The position numbers and the translations under genes were made by a program. Positions 35,960 to 43,262 of a stretch of DNA of 45,842 bases are shown piece by piece. Where the stretch lies: the NCBI RefSeq assembly GCF_024345835.1, contig NZ_JAGQBW010000021.1:1-45842 (forward strand), in the 5' to 3' direction. Position 1 is the stretch's first letter. Every line of letters starts with the position of its first letter. The DNA is from Synechococcus sp. HJ21-Hayes (GTDB taxonomy: Bacteria; Cyanobacteriota; Cyanobacteriia; PCC-6307; Cyanobiaceae). Below the pieces are notes generated by a model. It was not told where the DNA came from, made no database searches, and saw nothing but the letters and a program-made list of their open reading frames with translations.

Positions 35960-36091
35960 AGGGGTTGACCCCATAGGGGCACACTCATTCTTCCACGGGG
36001 ATTGAAGCCTGGAGAGGCTTGCGACTGAGACTCGTGAGACCTGTGGCCATGCTTCGGGTAGAACGCTGCGGCCTGGTGGGCCGCCGGATCC

Positions 36092-36253
36092 ATGCCCGTC
36101 CTCTCCGCCAACCTGCTGGCCGTTCGCACCCGAGAGTTGGCCGACATGATCGAGACGCTGCCCGTGAGCGTCGCCCCCGACCGCCAGTACGACCGCTGTT
36201 GCGAACTACTGGAGCAGGTGGCGATTGCCCTCGATCTGTTGTCGGCCAGCTGA
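36092..36253 (+). CDS. Small protein (53 aa) between tRNA-Ser and the integrase
   Basis: 53 residues: VLSANLLAVRTRELADMIETL, a short linker with SVAPDRQYDRCCELL, and EQVAIALDLLSAS, i.e. two amphipathic helices. Codon choice is GC-rich like the core genes, not like the island, so it is probably a core gene. A weak terminator follows at 36302-36333. No family recognised. Confidence 0.45.
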   Translation: MPVLSANLLAVRTRELADMIETLPVSVAPDRQYDRCCELLEQVAIALDLLSAS

Positions 36254-36301
36254 AGCTTCAGTTCTCCGGTTTGGCCAGCGGCATCAGGCACTTGTTCATG
36301 C

Positions 36302-36333
36302 AACCCAGAAAGCAAAGCCTGTCTTGGGTTTTT
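36302..36333 (+). terminator. Candidate terminator after the 53-aa gene
   Basis: AACCCA and TGGGTT arms (36302-36307, 36325-36330) with a 17-base loop, followed by T run to 36333. Loop is long, so strength is uncertain. Confidence 0.45.
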
Positions 36334-36395
36334 AGACCCTCCAACATGACTTATGAAGTGACTTATCCTTCTGAGCCCCTTGGTTTGTGCTCAGC

Positions 36396-37661
36396 ATGGG
36401 TCGTCGTTTGGCGGGCCCGGTCCGACTCCAAAACAGTGGTCCGAATTGGTACGCCCGTCTGACCGTCAAGCCGTCGCTGAGGCCTATAGCTGGCTGTACG
36501 CGTCTTCTCCGGAGCCTGGGTACCACCGACCATTCGATCGCCCTCCAACGCTGGCCAGAGGCTTACAAGGCTCTGGAGCAGGAACTGCAGCTACGGATCC
36601 AGCAGACAAACGCCGATACCCAGCGCCGCAGGGCCTCGATACGGGCAATGCTTCCACTCGTATGGGATTGCCCTCAGGGCTTGACCTCCGTCGAATGGAC
36701 CGAAAACCTGACTGGTGAGCGGCTGGACCATCCAGATGACGCCTCTCCGCTCTTCGAGGAGACCTGGGCAGCCCTTGATGCAAAGCGGCCCCTCAGTCTC
36801 AACTGGCCGGAGTTGGTCAACCTTCACGCTGAGGCCATCGCCAGACGGCGAGGAGAATCACTTTCCCAGTCCTGGTTCAAGGCAGCCAGGCAAGCGGTGA
36901 GCCGTGTCATTGAGGTAAATGAATTGCCCGACACCATCACGAAGGAGCAAATTCGGTCATTGATGGAGCAGCTTAGAACCAAAGGTTTAAGTGATAAGAC
37001 TGTCTCTACTCAGTTAGGCATTCTCCAATCGCTCATCCAAACTGGGATTGAGGAAGACAGTCTGACGCTTGCTACCAACCCGTTCCGCAGTGTCCGCTTT
37101 TCCGCCAGCACCAAGGAACAGGACCGCTATCTGCCGTTTGACTTGAAGATTCAGTTGCCATTGCTGCTCACTGAGACGGAACACGCTTGGGTTTTTGAGT
37201 TGCTCTGCACTACTGGACTGCGGATCGGGGAGCTGTTGAACCGACGACAAGGTGATATTCAGGGCCAGATGCTGGTGATTGGCAGAACACCTGATTGGAA
37301 ACCAAAGACCAAATCTAGTTACCGCAGGGTCCCAATCCCCTTGCACCTGCTAGGCCATATGAAGGATCTGATTCCCGTCGCGTCGCCTGGTGCATGGGAG
37401 CAGCGTCTAAGGCCTCAGATCAGAAATTTGTTTGACGACAAGCAGCTTGTGGTCCATAGCTGCCGTCATACCTTCAAAAGTCTCTCCCGCAAGGTGGGGA
37501 TGCCATCTGATGTTTCGGACGAGATTGATGGGCACAAGAAGAAAGATGTTTCTACTATCAGCGATCACTATGGTGACTACCCAGATGAGGTTCTGATCAA
37601 GTGGGTTGATGTCGTGTCCAAGGAAGTTCGGTCACTTGTGTACGGATCAAGGCCCCAATAA
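36396..37661 (+). CDS. Tyrosine recombinase (phage-type integrase)
   Basis: 421 residues. An N-terminal basic region (AT-hook-like arm binding part uncertain), a core-binding helical domain (~155-230, TITKEQIRSLMEQLRTKG), and the catalytic domain with the full set: Arg276 in CTTGLRIGELL, Lys306 near KTKSSYRRVPI, His354-x2-Arg357 in VVHSCRHTF, His380 in IDGHKKKD and the nucleophile Tyr392 in ISDHYGDY. All catalytic residues are present, so it may be active. ATG at 36396 chosen; GTG at 36387 possible. Probably drives integration and excision of the island. Confidence 0.9.
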   Translation: MGRRLAGPVRLQNSGPNWYARLTVKPSLRPIAGCTRLLRSLGTTDHSIALQRWPEAYKALEQELQLRIQQTNADTQRRRASIRAMLPLVWDCPQGLTSVEWTENLTGERLDHPDDASPLFEETWAALDAKRPLSLNWPELVNLHAEAIARRRGESLSQSWFKAARQAVSRVIEVNELPDTITKEQIRSLMEQLRTKGLSDKTVSTQLGILQSLIQTGIEEDSLTLATNPFRSVRFSASTKEQDRYLPFDLKIQLPLLLTETEHAWVFELLCTTGLRIGELLNRRQGDIQGQMLVIGRTPDWKPKTKSSYRRVPIPLHLLGHMKDLIPVASPGAWEQRLRPQIRNLFDDKQLVVHSCRHTFKSLSRKVGMPSDVSDEIDGHKKKDVSTISDHYGDYPDEVLIKWVDVVSKEVRSLVYGSRPQ

Positions 37662-37834
37662 AGTAGTTTCTCGTAATGGCCTATCTTTCATGCAACTATC
37701 CCTCTACCGGCTCATCGCGACCGTTGGCCACGTCCCCTTCCCGTATCTCAATGACTACTCACACCTAACTGACTTCTTGACCCTCTGACCCACAGCTCTG
37801 ACTCCAATTCTAGCTGCCGACAGCCCCTACGTGC

Positions 37835-38029
37835 TTAAGAATTCCCGCGGAGCTGTTCTTGGTCAGATCGGTTGAGACCATAGTTAGAAAGACTCATCAC
37901 CGCAGAATGCCCGAGGAATAGCTCTAGTCCTGCCTGCATTCGAGTTGACAGCGCTAGATCTGTTCTTTGAATAGCGTTACGAGCGGTTATTGCTTTCAGG
38001 GCTCGCCTCAAGCAGCAGATGCTCACCAT
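37835..38029 (-). CDS. Doubtful small frame in the island
   Basis: 64 codons from ATG 38029, with GGAG-type sequence upstream (CCTCC on the plus strand). Contains KAITARNAIQRTDLALSTR and LELFLGHSAVMSLSNYGLN. No family; protein-like composition only. May be a remnant. Confidence 0.22.
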   Translation of the reverse strand: MVSICCLRRALKAITARNAIQRTDLALSTRMQAGLELFLGHSAVMSLSNYGLNRSDQEQLRGNS

Positions 38030-38282
38030 TGCCGCCCAGGAGGCTCTCTAGGGCCCTTAATGCGCCGTCCAGCCCTCTTCTATTCGAAACGTCATTAGAA
38101 CCTCTTGCAGTGGCTCCCTGGGGCCTCTAACAAATAGACGTCAGTGATTGGCAAAGGCTCTCAGAAATTGAACCACTGAGGGACAACTGGCGGCTGCTGA
38201 CGTGAAAGTGTGCGTCTTTTGGATCGGTACGCCACGCGAGGTCTTTGGTGCTGGATGCTGTCAATCAGCCGCTCCATCTCCT

Positions 38283-38461
38283 AGCTCAATACCCTAGTTC
38301 TTGCAGTGGTTCTGATCGATGACGGACTATTACAGGGGGGAAAGCTCAAATCCCTGCTGTGGCAGAGGCTGTGACCGATGGCTCACTATAACGGCGAGAA
38401 CAGCTCCAACCCTTGCTGTGGCAGTGGTTCTGGGTGACAACCGACTATAACGGGGGAATAG
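38283..38461. repeat. Three imperfect tandem repeats of about 60 bp
   Basis: Units at 38283-38342, 38343-38401 and 38402-38461. Each begins AGCTCMA, has a CTGTGGCAGTGGTTCTG-like core (CTTGCAGTGGTTCTG, CTGTGGCAGAGGCTGTG, CTGTGGCAGTGGTTCTG), and ends GACTATAACGGGGGAA or close. The second and third are most alike. Units abut without spacers. Role unknown: iteron-type sites, recombinase arm sites or small-RNA copies are possibilities. Confidence 0.75.
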
Positions 38462-39069
38462 GCCCCCCAAGAGTCTTGTACACACTGGGAACAGTGCTCG
38501 TCGGGTTGACCGGCTCCACTTGGGGCTCTGCTGCTTCGTCAAAGAAAAGACGTTAAAACTCCACGCCTGGAAACGTGGTTAAAGAAAGGTCTGGCTGCGA
38601 ATGCCCATTTGGGAGTAGCTCGTCAGACGGTTTCATTGAACCCAAGCACCAAGGACATCAGGCACCCTTGGCAGCAGCTGAATCAACGCTCGCATTTGAC
38701 GGTTGGAGAACCGGCGAATGACCCACTCCAAAGTTGAAGCCCGAACTGACGCATGACTGCGTTACGACGGGATACTGAAATCAACTTTGATGGTTCAAAG
38801 AGGAATCTACCAACTGTAGTCAGTTCATTTGAACCGGTCACCAGCGATGGTGGCAGTAGCTCTTCGATGCATCCGTCGTCCCCTCGACACGGCTGAGGGT
38901 CGAGAGTTGTGTTTCAAAGGGGCTGAGTTACAGGCGGAGCCACGCTGTGCGTGGAAGTTTCTCTTTGCACCATCCAAGTTGAATAGATATACAGCATCAG
39001 CTGTGTAGGGGGTGAGTAGAAGTGCACTCCAAGACAGGAGCTAGCACTGGTCCTCTGGTCTGCGTTGCT

Positions 39070-39161
39070 TGTGGACAACAACTTACATAAACACTTCACC
39101 ATCTACCAGGACCAGCGACCAGTAGGTGGTGTGGATTTTCCACGTGGAAAACTTATCCCAA
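39070..39161. promoter_or_regulatory. Palindrome and DnaA-box-like cluster (candidate operator or replication origin)
   Basis: TTTTCCACGTGGAAAA (39136-39151) is a perfect 16-bp palindrome, 12/16 identical to the bacterial parS consensus. Around it are 9-mers near the DnaA box TTATCCACA on either strand: TGTGGACAA (39070-39078), TGTGGATTT (39130-39138) and TTATCCCAA (39153-39161). The last touches the ATG at 39162. Sequence facts are direct; function is inference. Confidence 0.4.
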
Positions 39162-39983
39162 ATGAACCTAGTAGAACAACTAAATCCAAGGCGTGAGGAT
39201 GGCGGTCTTGACGGCCGATACACCGAGCTGGCCAAGCAGATCATTGGTGCTATCAGCCGTGAAACCGTCTCCGATCTGAATGAGCTATTTCATCAATCAA
39301 ATGCTATTCAGACTCAGTTTTCAAGGGCAGGACTGAGATTCGTCATCGGTGTCTTCCAGGTTGAGATGGAGGACTGGCAGCGTAAAGCTTTCAAGAAGCA
39401 GCTCCGATATCTGCTGCAGGAATGTGGCTTCAAGCCATCTATGACAACAAAGCTAATAGCTGCAGGTGAGTTTGTGGCTGGTGAGCTTCCTCTTGGAGAT
39501 TACAACCCAGACTTCGATGGACCAAGCGAGGAGTTGTACAAGCAAGAGCATGACTTCTATCTTCGCTATCTAAAGGGATATGGTGTTGGCTCTCTGTACC
39601 TACTATCCCAGATGGACTACCGCGGCAGGATTGAAGCTAGGCAGCACTACAACGAGACGAATGATCGTTACAACACGAGGGAGCTTGAGGTATTGAAGCA
39701 GCAGTACCCCCGATGGTCAGCTGACCATCGAGCTGGGAAAAGGCAACACAACACTGACCAATACCCACTTCAACAGCAACTAGGACAGCTTGAACCAGCT
39801 GTGGACACTTACCAACTCAGTACTGATGAAATGCTCGATCAGTTCGTACTGCTTGCTCAATCGATTAATTGGTCTGCCGTTGGAACTCACACAGAAGCTC
39901 GCCAGCTGCTCGCCTCCATCGGGCCGACTCTGAGCTTCATATCGGACCTCGCTCACGAATCGCCGTATTTTCAAACCATTTGA
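39162..39983 (+). CDS. Island protein of unknown function (possible DNA-binding or replication role)
   Basis: 273 residues from ATG 39162 (a start at 39126 would run through the palindrome). Mostly helical. N-terminal helices DGRYTELAKQIIGAISRETVS, a basic segment DWQRKAFKKQLRYLLQECGF followed by KPSMTTKLIAAGEFVAGELP, which reads like a helix-turn-helix, then an aromatic, charged middle (EEQHDF-like, LRYLKGYGVGSLYLL) and an acidic C-terminus. No family recognised. The palindrome and DnaA-like boxes directly upstream suggest autoregulation or replication initiation, but this is inference. Codon use is island-like. Confidence 0.6.
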   Translation: MNLVEQLNPRREDGGLDGRYTELAKQIIGAISRETVSDLNELFHQSNAIQTQFSRAGLRFVIGVFQVEMEDWQRKAFKKQLRYLLQECGFKPSMTTKLIAAGEFVAGELPLGDYNPDFDGPSEELYKQEHDFYLRYLKGYGVGSLYLLSQMDYRGRIEARQHYNETNDRYNTRELEVLKQQYPRWSADHRAGKRQHNTDQYPLQQQLGQLEPAVDTYQLSTDEMLDQFVLLAQSINWSAVGTHTEARQLLASIGPTLSFISDLAHESPYFQTI

Positions 39984-40012
39984 GGACCAGTCCACCAAGT
40001 CAACAATCAGTT

Positions 40013-40171
40013 ATGAGAAATCACCAAGCTCGTCACGACTATGTTCCTCACATCCGCCATTGGAGTCCAGGCCTGATTGCGATTACTGCAAAGGCGCGTA
40101 TTGAATTCCTGCTTGGATTGTCAAATAGGTCTGATGCTCAAGCGATGATTGACGAATGGGTACTGAGTTGA
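40013..40171 (+). CDS. Small island protein (52 aa), doubtful
   Basis: 52 residues from ATG 40013, starting RNHQARHDYVPHIRHWSPGL and ending in a helix KARIEFLLGLSNRSDAQAMI. It follows the 273-aa gene by 29 bp in the same direction, so may be co-transcribed. No family recognised; evidence is only the open frame and composition. Confidence 0.3.
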   Translation: MRNHQARHDYVPHIRHWSPGLIAITAKARIEFLLGLSNRSDAQAMIDEWVLS

Positions 40172-40350
40172 GACTTTTTCCTCGCTTTGCATCTGCTTCA
40201 TCCAAGTAACCATGGCTGAACCAATCTGGAGTACGTCATTGCTTTCCATTATCCTCATCAGGCAGCCACGCTCTGCCAAAAGGGAAGTCTAATCAGGCTT
40301 CTGACATCTGCTTTGGCGGGCTTGCTGTAGCAAGGGATTGCTCATGTTCT

Positions 40351-40530
40351 CTAGTCCCCTATTCGAAGTGTTCGTGGGGATGAAGAGGCCTCAAGTTGTC
40401 TGGCAAATTGGATCAGGATCTGCTGAATGCTGTTGTCCGCGGCGATTTCCTGGATCGTCTTGCGGTCACTGATCGCGTCCATGGCGACTCTGGCCTTGAA
40501 CTCAGGGCTTTGCGTGTGGCGCTTGCTCAT
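40351..40530 (-). pseudogene. IS3-family transposase OrfA remnant
   Basis: 59 codons from ATG 40530. The first 33 match the IS3 OrfA start closely (SKRHTQSPEFKARVAMDAIS, RKTIQEIAAD), then the normal helix-turn-helix end (…QWKRQLLDG) is garbled to LIQFARQLEASSSP and a stop follows. OrfB is absent. Upstream on the minus strand lies the left-end-like segment TGCCCCTGAAAGGGGC. So only about 250 bp of one end of an insertion sequence remain. Confidence 0.75.
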
Positions 40531-40669
40531 GGGTAGGAGCCCCTTTCAGGGGCAGTACCCCGCCTCAGATGTTAACGATGGGCCCAGTCCATAAGACCAG
40601 ATGCCCCCACCACCAGCCACCAAACCTCACTCGGCGGCCAACAGCTGATCCGCCGTTTATCTAGCGCAC

Positions 40670-40701
40670 TTGACAATGATCTCATGAGACACACTTAGGA
40701 T
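40670..40701 (+). promoter_or_regulatory. Candidate promoter with internal 10-bp palindrome
   Basis: TTGACA (40670-40675), then TCTCATGAGA palindrome (40680-40689), then TAGGAT (40696-40701) with a 20-bp spacer, longer than ideal. A Shine-Dalgarno-like GGGAG lies before the ATG at 40725. The palindrome is placed where a repressor would block the promoter. Confidence 0.35.
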
Positions 40702-40724
40702 GCAAAAGGTGACAGGGAGAAACG

Positions 40725-41333
40725 ATGAAGTACTCACGCTTCTGGCCACTTTTTGGCATACAGGCTATTGCCATGAGAGCTACAGTCGTAGCTGCTTTCA
40801 ATGTCACGTCTCACATTCCATTGCAATCCGTTCTTCCTTTCCCCGGCAGGATTTTCTCCCCTTTGGGTTTATTAAGTCAGAAGCCCCTTAATGGCACAAA
40901 AGCAGAGCGTGTTCTCGAGGATGATGGGATGGACATTGTCAATGTTCGAAAGTGCCTCGAACAGGAAGTCCAAACGCCGCTGCGCAGTGAAGACGATTCG
41001 CTTAAGCAGGTCATCAGGGACTTGATGCTCAAATGCGTTGAAAGAACAGGCTTGCGCAATGCATGGGTAGTGGGGCTTCCATTCACCGTTGCCATCCATG
41101 CGAAAACCAATAAGGAGGTTCAACTTAAATATTTCTGTTCTGATGTCTGCCCGACCATGGGCCGAGTTTTCGCAACTCTTGCTGGCGTTTCAAAGAAGGA
41201 GTGCTGCGCCCTAGGCCAATTGCCTATTACGGATTCTGCATGGGGTGGCTACATAGGATGCCAACCACTCGAACTCGTTTCTGACTTGGACAAGAAGTAC
41301 ACAAGCTGTTCTACTCTTAGTCAGCCGAATTAA
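40725..41333 (+). CDS. Island protein with Cys-rich C-terminal domain, unknown function
   Basis: 202 residues. The N-terminal ~50 residues are hydrophobic and weakly signal-like (WPLFGIQAIAMRATVVAAFN). A charged helical part follows (ERVLEDDGMDIVNVRKCLEQ), then a conserved-looking domain: VGLPFTVAIHAKTNKEVQLKYF strands, CSDVCPTMGRVF, KKECCALGQLPITDS and AWGGYIGCQPLEL. The spacing of six cysteines in this last part suggests disulfides or a metal site, and I recall similar CSDVCP / GGYIGC pairs in uncharacterised bacterial proteins but cannot name a family. Good RBS (GGGAGAAACG). It has its own candidate promoter. Confidence 0.55.
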   Translation: MKYSRFWPLFGIQAIAMRATVVAAFNVTSHIPLQSVLPFPGRIFSPLGLLSQKPLNGTKAERVLEDDGMDIVNVRKCLEQEVQTPLRSEDDSLKQVIRDLMLKCVERTGLRNAWVVGLPFTVAIHAKTNKEVQLKYFCSDVCPTMGRVFATLAGVSKKECCALGQLPITDSAWGGYIGCQPLELVSDLDKKYTSCSTLSQPN

Positions 41334-41775
41334 TCAGTAGGTCATTAGTGCTCCTTGCCTTCTAGTCTGAAGGGCTGCCCAGACCTTCACGGTGATTGGA
41401 TAATCCTGGGCTCTCGGGGTGGCTACTATCAGCCTTCGCGGCATGGCGACGCTGAGGTCTTTGCAAGCTAGACCTCAGCAGCACCGGCTGACGCGACGGC
41501 TGAGGGAGAGCTGGAGGATCACCGTAGCCAGCAGATCAAGTTGGTCAGCAGCTCCTGAGACTTAGGGATAAACCGGCTAGCCAGTGAAGTCAACCAAGAT
41601 CCCCGTATACGAAGCAAGAATACCTCACTTGCAAGCGTCTTTCAGGCAGACATGCAGCCTCAAAACCCAAATCAATAAACTGACATTATTTAGTAGATTA
41701 CAGCCTATTAAGCCAGCCCACTGATGCAGAACTCGATGAATACGTTGGGGATACAGCTCTTCACGGGACACGGTA
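41334..41775. other. 440-bp non-coding stretch with a perfect hairpin
   Basis: No credible frame. The main feature is GCTGAGGTCT (41451-41460) and AGACCTCAGC (41470-41479), a perfect 10-bp stem with a 9-base loop and no U-tract. Could be a relic of a mobile-element end or a structured RNA. Confidence 0.5.
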
Positions 41776-42225
41776 ATGAAGCCTTTAGGCATAGCCTTAG
41801 CATTTGCATCCTTACTCATGGCTTCTGCACCAGCAGCACTTGCTGTCTACACCTGCAGCGACTCTGGATGGTGCGAACTTGAACGCAAACACAATGGAAA
41901 GACGATATTAATCCTGCCCCTTGAGGATTCAGGTCGGTATCGATCATTTAAAATACGAATTGACGAAGAATCAGCGAAAGCATCGGCTGATTGTAAAGAG
42001 TGGATGCTCAGGATTTCCGGTGAGGATGTCTACAAGGAGTATGCCCCTGAATCAGCAGAAAACGAAGCTCTGTCAGTTGTATGTCGCAAGGGAATCTCAA
42101 GTGGTGGGCTTGGCGGAGGCTTTTCAGAACCAGACACTAAGGATAGCAAGGGGGCTGATGACTCGACAAAAGACAGATCTCGTGAGCCATTAATTCACGT
42201 GATTCTGGATTCCATATTCCATTAA
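41776..42225 (+). CDS. Secreted island protein A
   Basis: 149 residues. Signal peptide (KPLGIALAFASLLMASAPAALA, cleavage before VYT at ~24), then a strand-rich domain with four cysteines (YTCSDSGWCEL, ADCKEW, VVCRKG) likely forming disulfides. It ends in a Gly/Ser/Asp/Lys-rich linker (SSGGLGGGFSEPDTKDSKG) and a short hydrophobic tail (LIHVILDSIFH). Periplasmic or exported. No family recognised. It precedes another signal-peptide gene by 19 bp, so the two are probably an operon. Confidence 0.65.
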   Translation: MKPLGIALAFASLLMASAPAALAVYTCSDSGWCELERKHNGKTILILPLEDSGRYRSFKIRIDEESAKASADCKEWMLRISGEDVYKEYAPESAENEALSVVCRKGISSGGLGGGFSEPDTKDSKGADDSTKDRSREPLIHVILDSIFH

Positions 42226-42244
42226 ATACTGTATTCAGAAGTCA

Positions 42245-43063
42245 ATGAAAGTGCTATTGCTGCTGTCGCGAATTGCACTCTTGCCATTTGCCATCCTGCA
42301 TCCAGGAGCAGCAAGTGGTAACGAATACAATGAAGGAGTAAATGCCTACTGCACGGTTGCCCAAAAGCAGATTGCTCAACTTTCAGAGGACATCAGAACA
42401 GCGCCAGAGAAATGTAACCAGATGTACCACAGTCATCCAAGGTGGAAAGCGCAGTGCATTGCAAATATACCTCGATGGTCACAAGAAGCTATTGAGTTAA
42501 TTAGGAGGAATGTGCCCTCTTTAGCCTTGTGTCGATTGGACTACGGCAGTTTAACGCCCTATATGCGGCGGAGTTCCAATCTCACTCCGTTCTCGGCGCC
42601 TGAAGCCATCAGAAACCCTAAGGTTGACGAGCAAACCGAAGAGGGAGAAAAGAAGTCGATCGAAGAAAGGATGAATAACGAGCAGAGAGAGTTTGTAGCG
42701 CTATTCAAAGCAAGTGCTAAAGTCTCAACAGGTTTTGACAGGCTTGAAGCTACTGTCAACGCAACATTAAAGACTCGAGATAGCCTAAAGAATCCGGCAG
42801 CAGTTGTCAGGGGGACTGGCTTTGGGCGAGTCTTGTCAAAGGCAAGTCCTACTTCTATTGCAGAGCAGGTGTACGATGAATACCTGGAGAAAGGATCAGA
42901 AGCTGCGATTGAAAGCGCGAAGGATGTCCAGCTTCAAACACTGAAAATTCGCGTCATAGAGATGTGTGAGCTCAATAGACCTATGCTCAGGAAAGGAGAT
43001 GGAGATGTTGTTGATGCGATCAGGTCATATGCCAGATCGGTAAGAGTCAACAATTGTCCATAG
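42245..43063 (+). CDS. Secreted island protein B
   Basis: 272 residues. Signal peptide (KVLLLLSRIALLPFAILHPGAASG, cleavage ~25), then a helical mature protein with cysteines at CTVAQKQ, CNQMYHSH, KAQCIANIP and LCRLDYG, and a late pair (MCELNRP, NNCP at the very end). The middle is charged and coiled-coil-like (EQTEEGEKKSIEERMNNEQREF). No family recognised. It probably acts outside the cytoplasm together with the upstream secreted protein. Converges on the autotransporter gene across 199 bp. Confidence 0.65.
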   Translation: MKVLLLLSRIALLPFAILHPGAASGNEYNEGVNAYCTVAQKQIAQLSEDIRTAPEKCNQMYHSHPRWKAQCIANIPRWSQEAIELIRRNVPSLALCRLDYGSLTPYMRRSSNLTPFSAPEAIRNPKVDEQTEEGEKKSIEERMNNEQREFVALFKASAKVSTGFDRLEATVNATLKTRDSLKNPAAVVRGTGFGRVLSKASPTSIAEQVYDEYLEKGSEAAIESAKDVQLQTLKIRVIEMCELNRPMLRKGDGDVVDAIRSYARSVRVNNCP

Positions 43064-43262
43064 CTTAGGTTTAATGTCAGAATAAAGTACTGACGGGTCT
43101 GTGCTCCGACCGAAAGGGGCTACGGGTCGGCGTCGAAGACCTGCTAGTGACGATATGGACATAGGATCCTTCGGTGGCCTCAACTCCTCGGGATGAACTG
43201 CTGGCGTTGGGGCGTCAAGTTCTCACACCTACATGTGTGACGTACTAACGACTGCTGGATGC
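43064..43262. other. Intergenic region with two stems between convergent genes
   Basis: CCGACC/GGTCGG (43106-43130) and TCACAC/GTGTGA (43223-43240) are perfect 6-bp stems; neither has a U-tract. Nothing else seen. Confidence 0.35.

Larger units (their letters stand above)
37662..39161. other. 1.5-kb stretch with no confident gene
   Basis: Holds only short, weak frames, the three ~60-bp tandem repeats (38283-38461), a degenerate half-copy of the repeat near 38101, an imperfect stem (AACTCCACG/CGTGGTT, 38557-38580) and the DnaA-box-like cluster and palindrome at its right end. Decayed genes or a non-coding functional region are both possible. Confidence 0.6.

Noticed and set aside
35875-36396. 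tRNA 3'-end attachment site for the integrase
   Set aside because: The tRNA 3' end points away from the integrase, a core-like gene lies between, and no second copy of the tRNA end was found near 45.3-45.8 kb.
38283-38461. CRISPR array
   Set aside because: Units are ~60 bp, abut without spacers and differ from one another; no cas genes in the window.
38914-39102. 62-codon minus-strand frame in the island
   Set aside because: No ribosome site, irregular composition (Ser/Thr/Cys-rich) and overlaps the DnaA-box-like cluster; probably chance.
43223-43240. Terminator between the convergent island genes
   Set aside because: Only a 6-bp stem and no U-tract on either strand.
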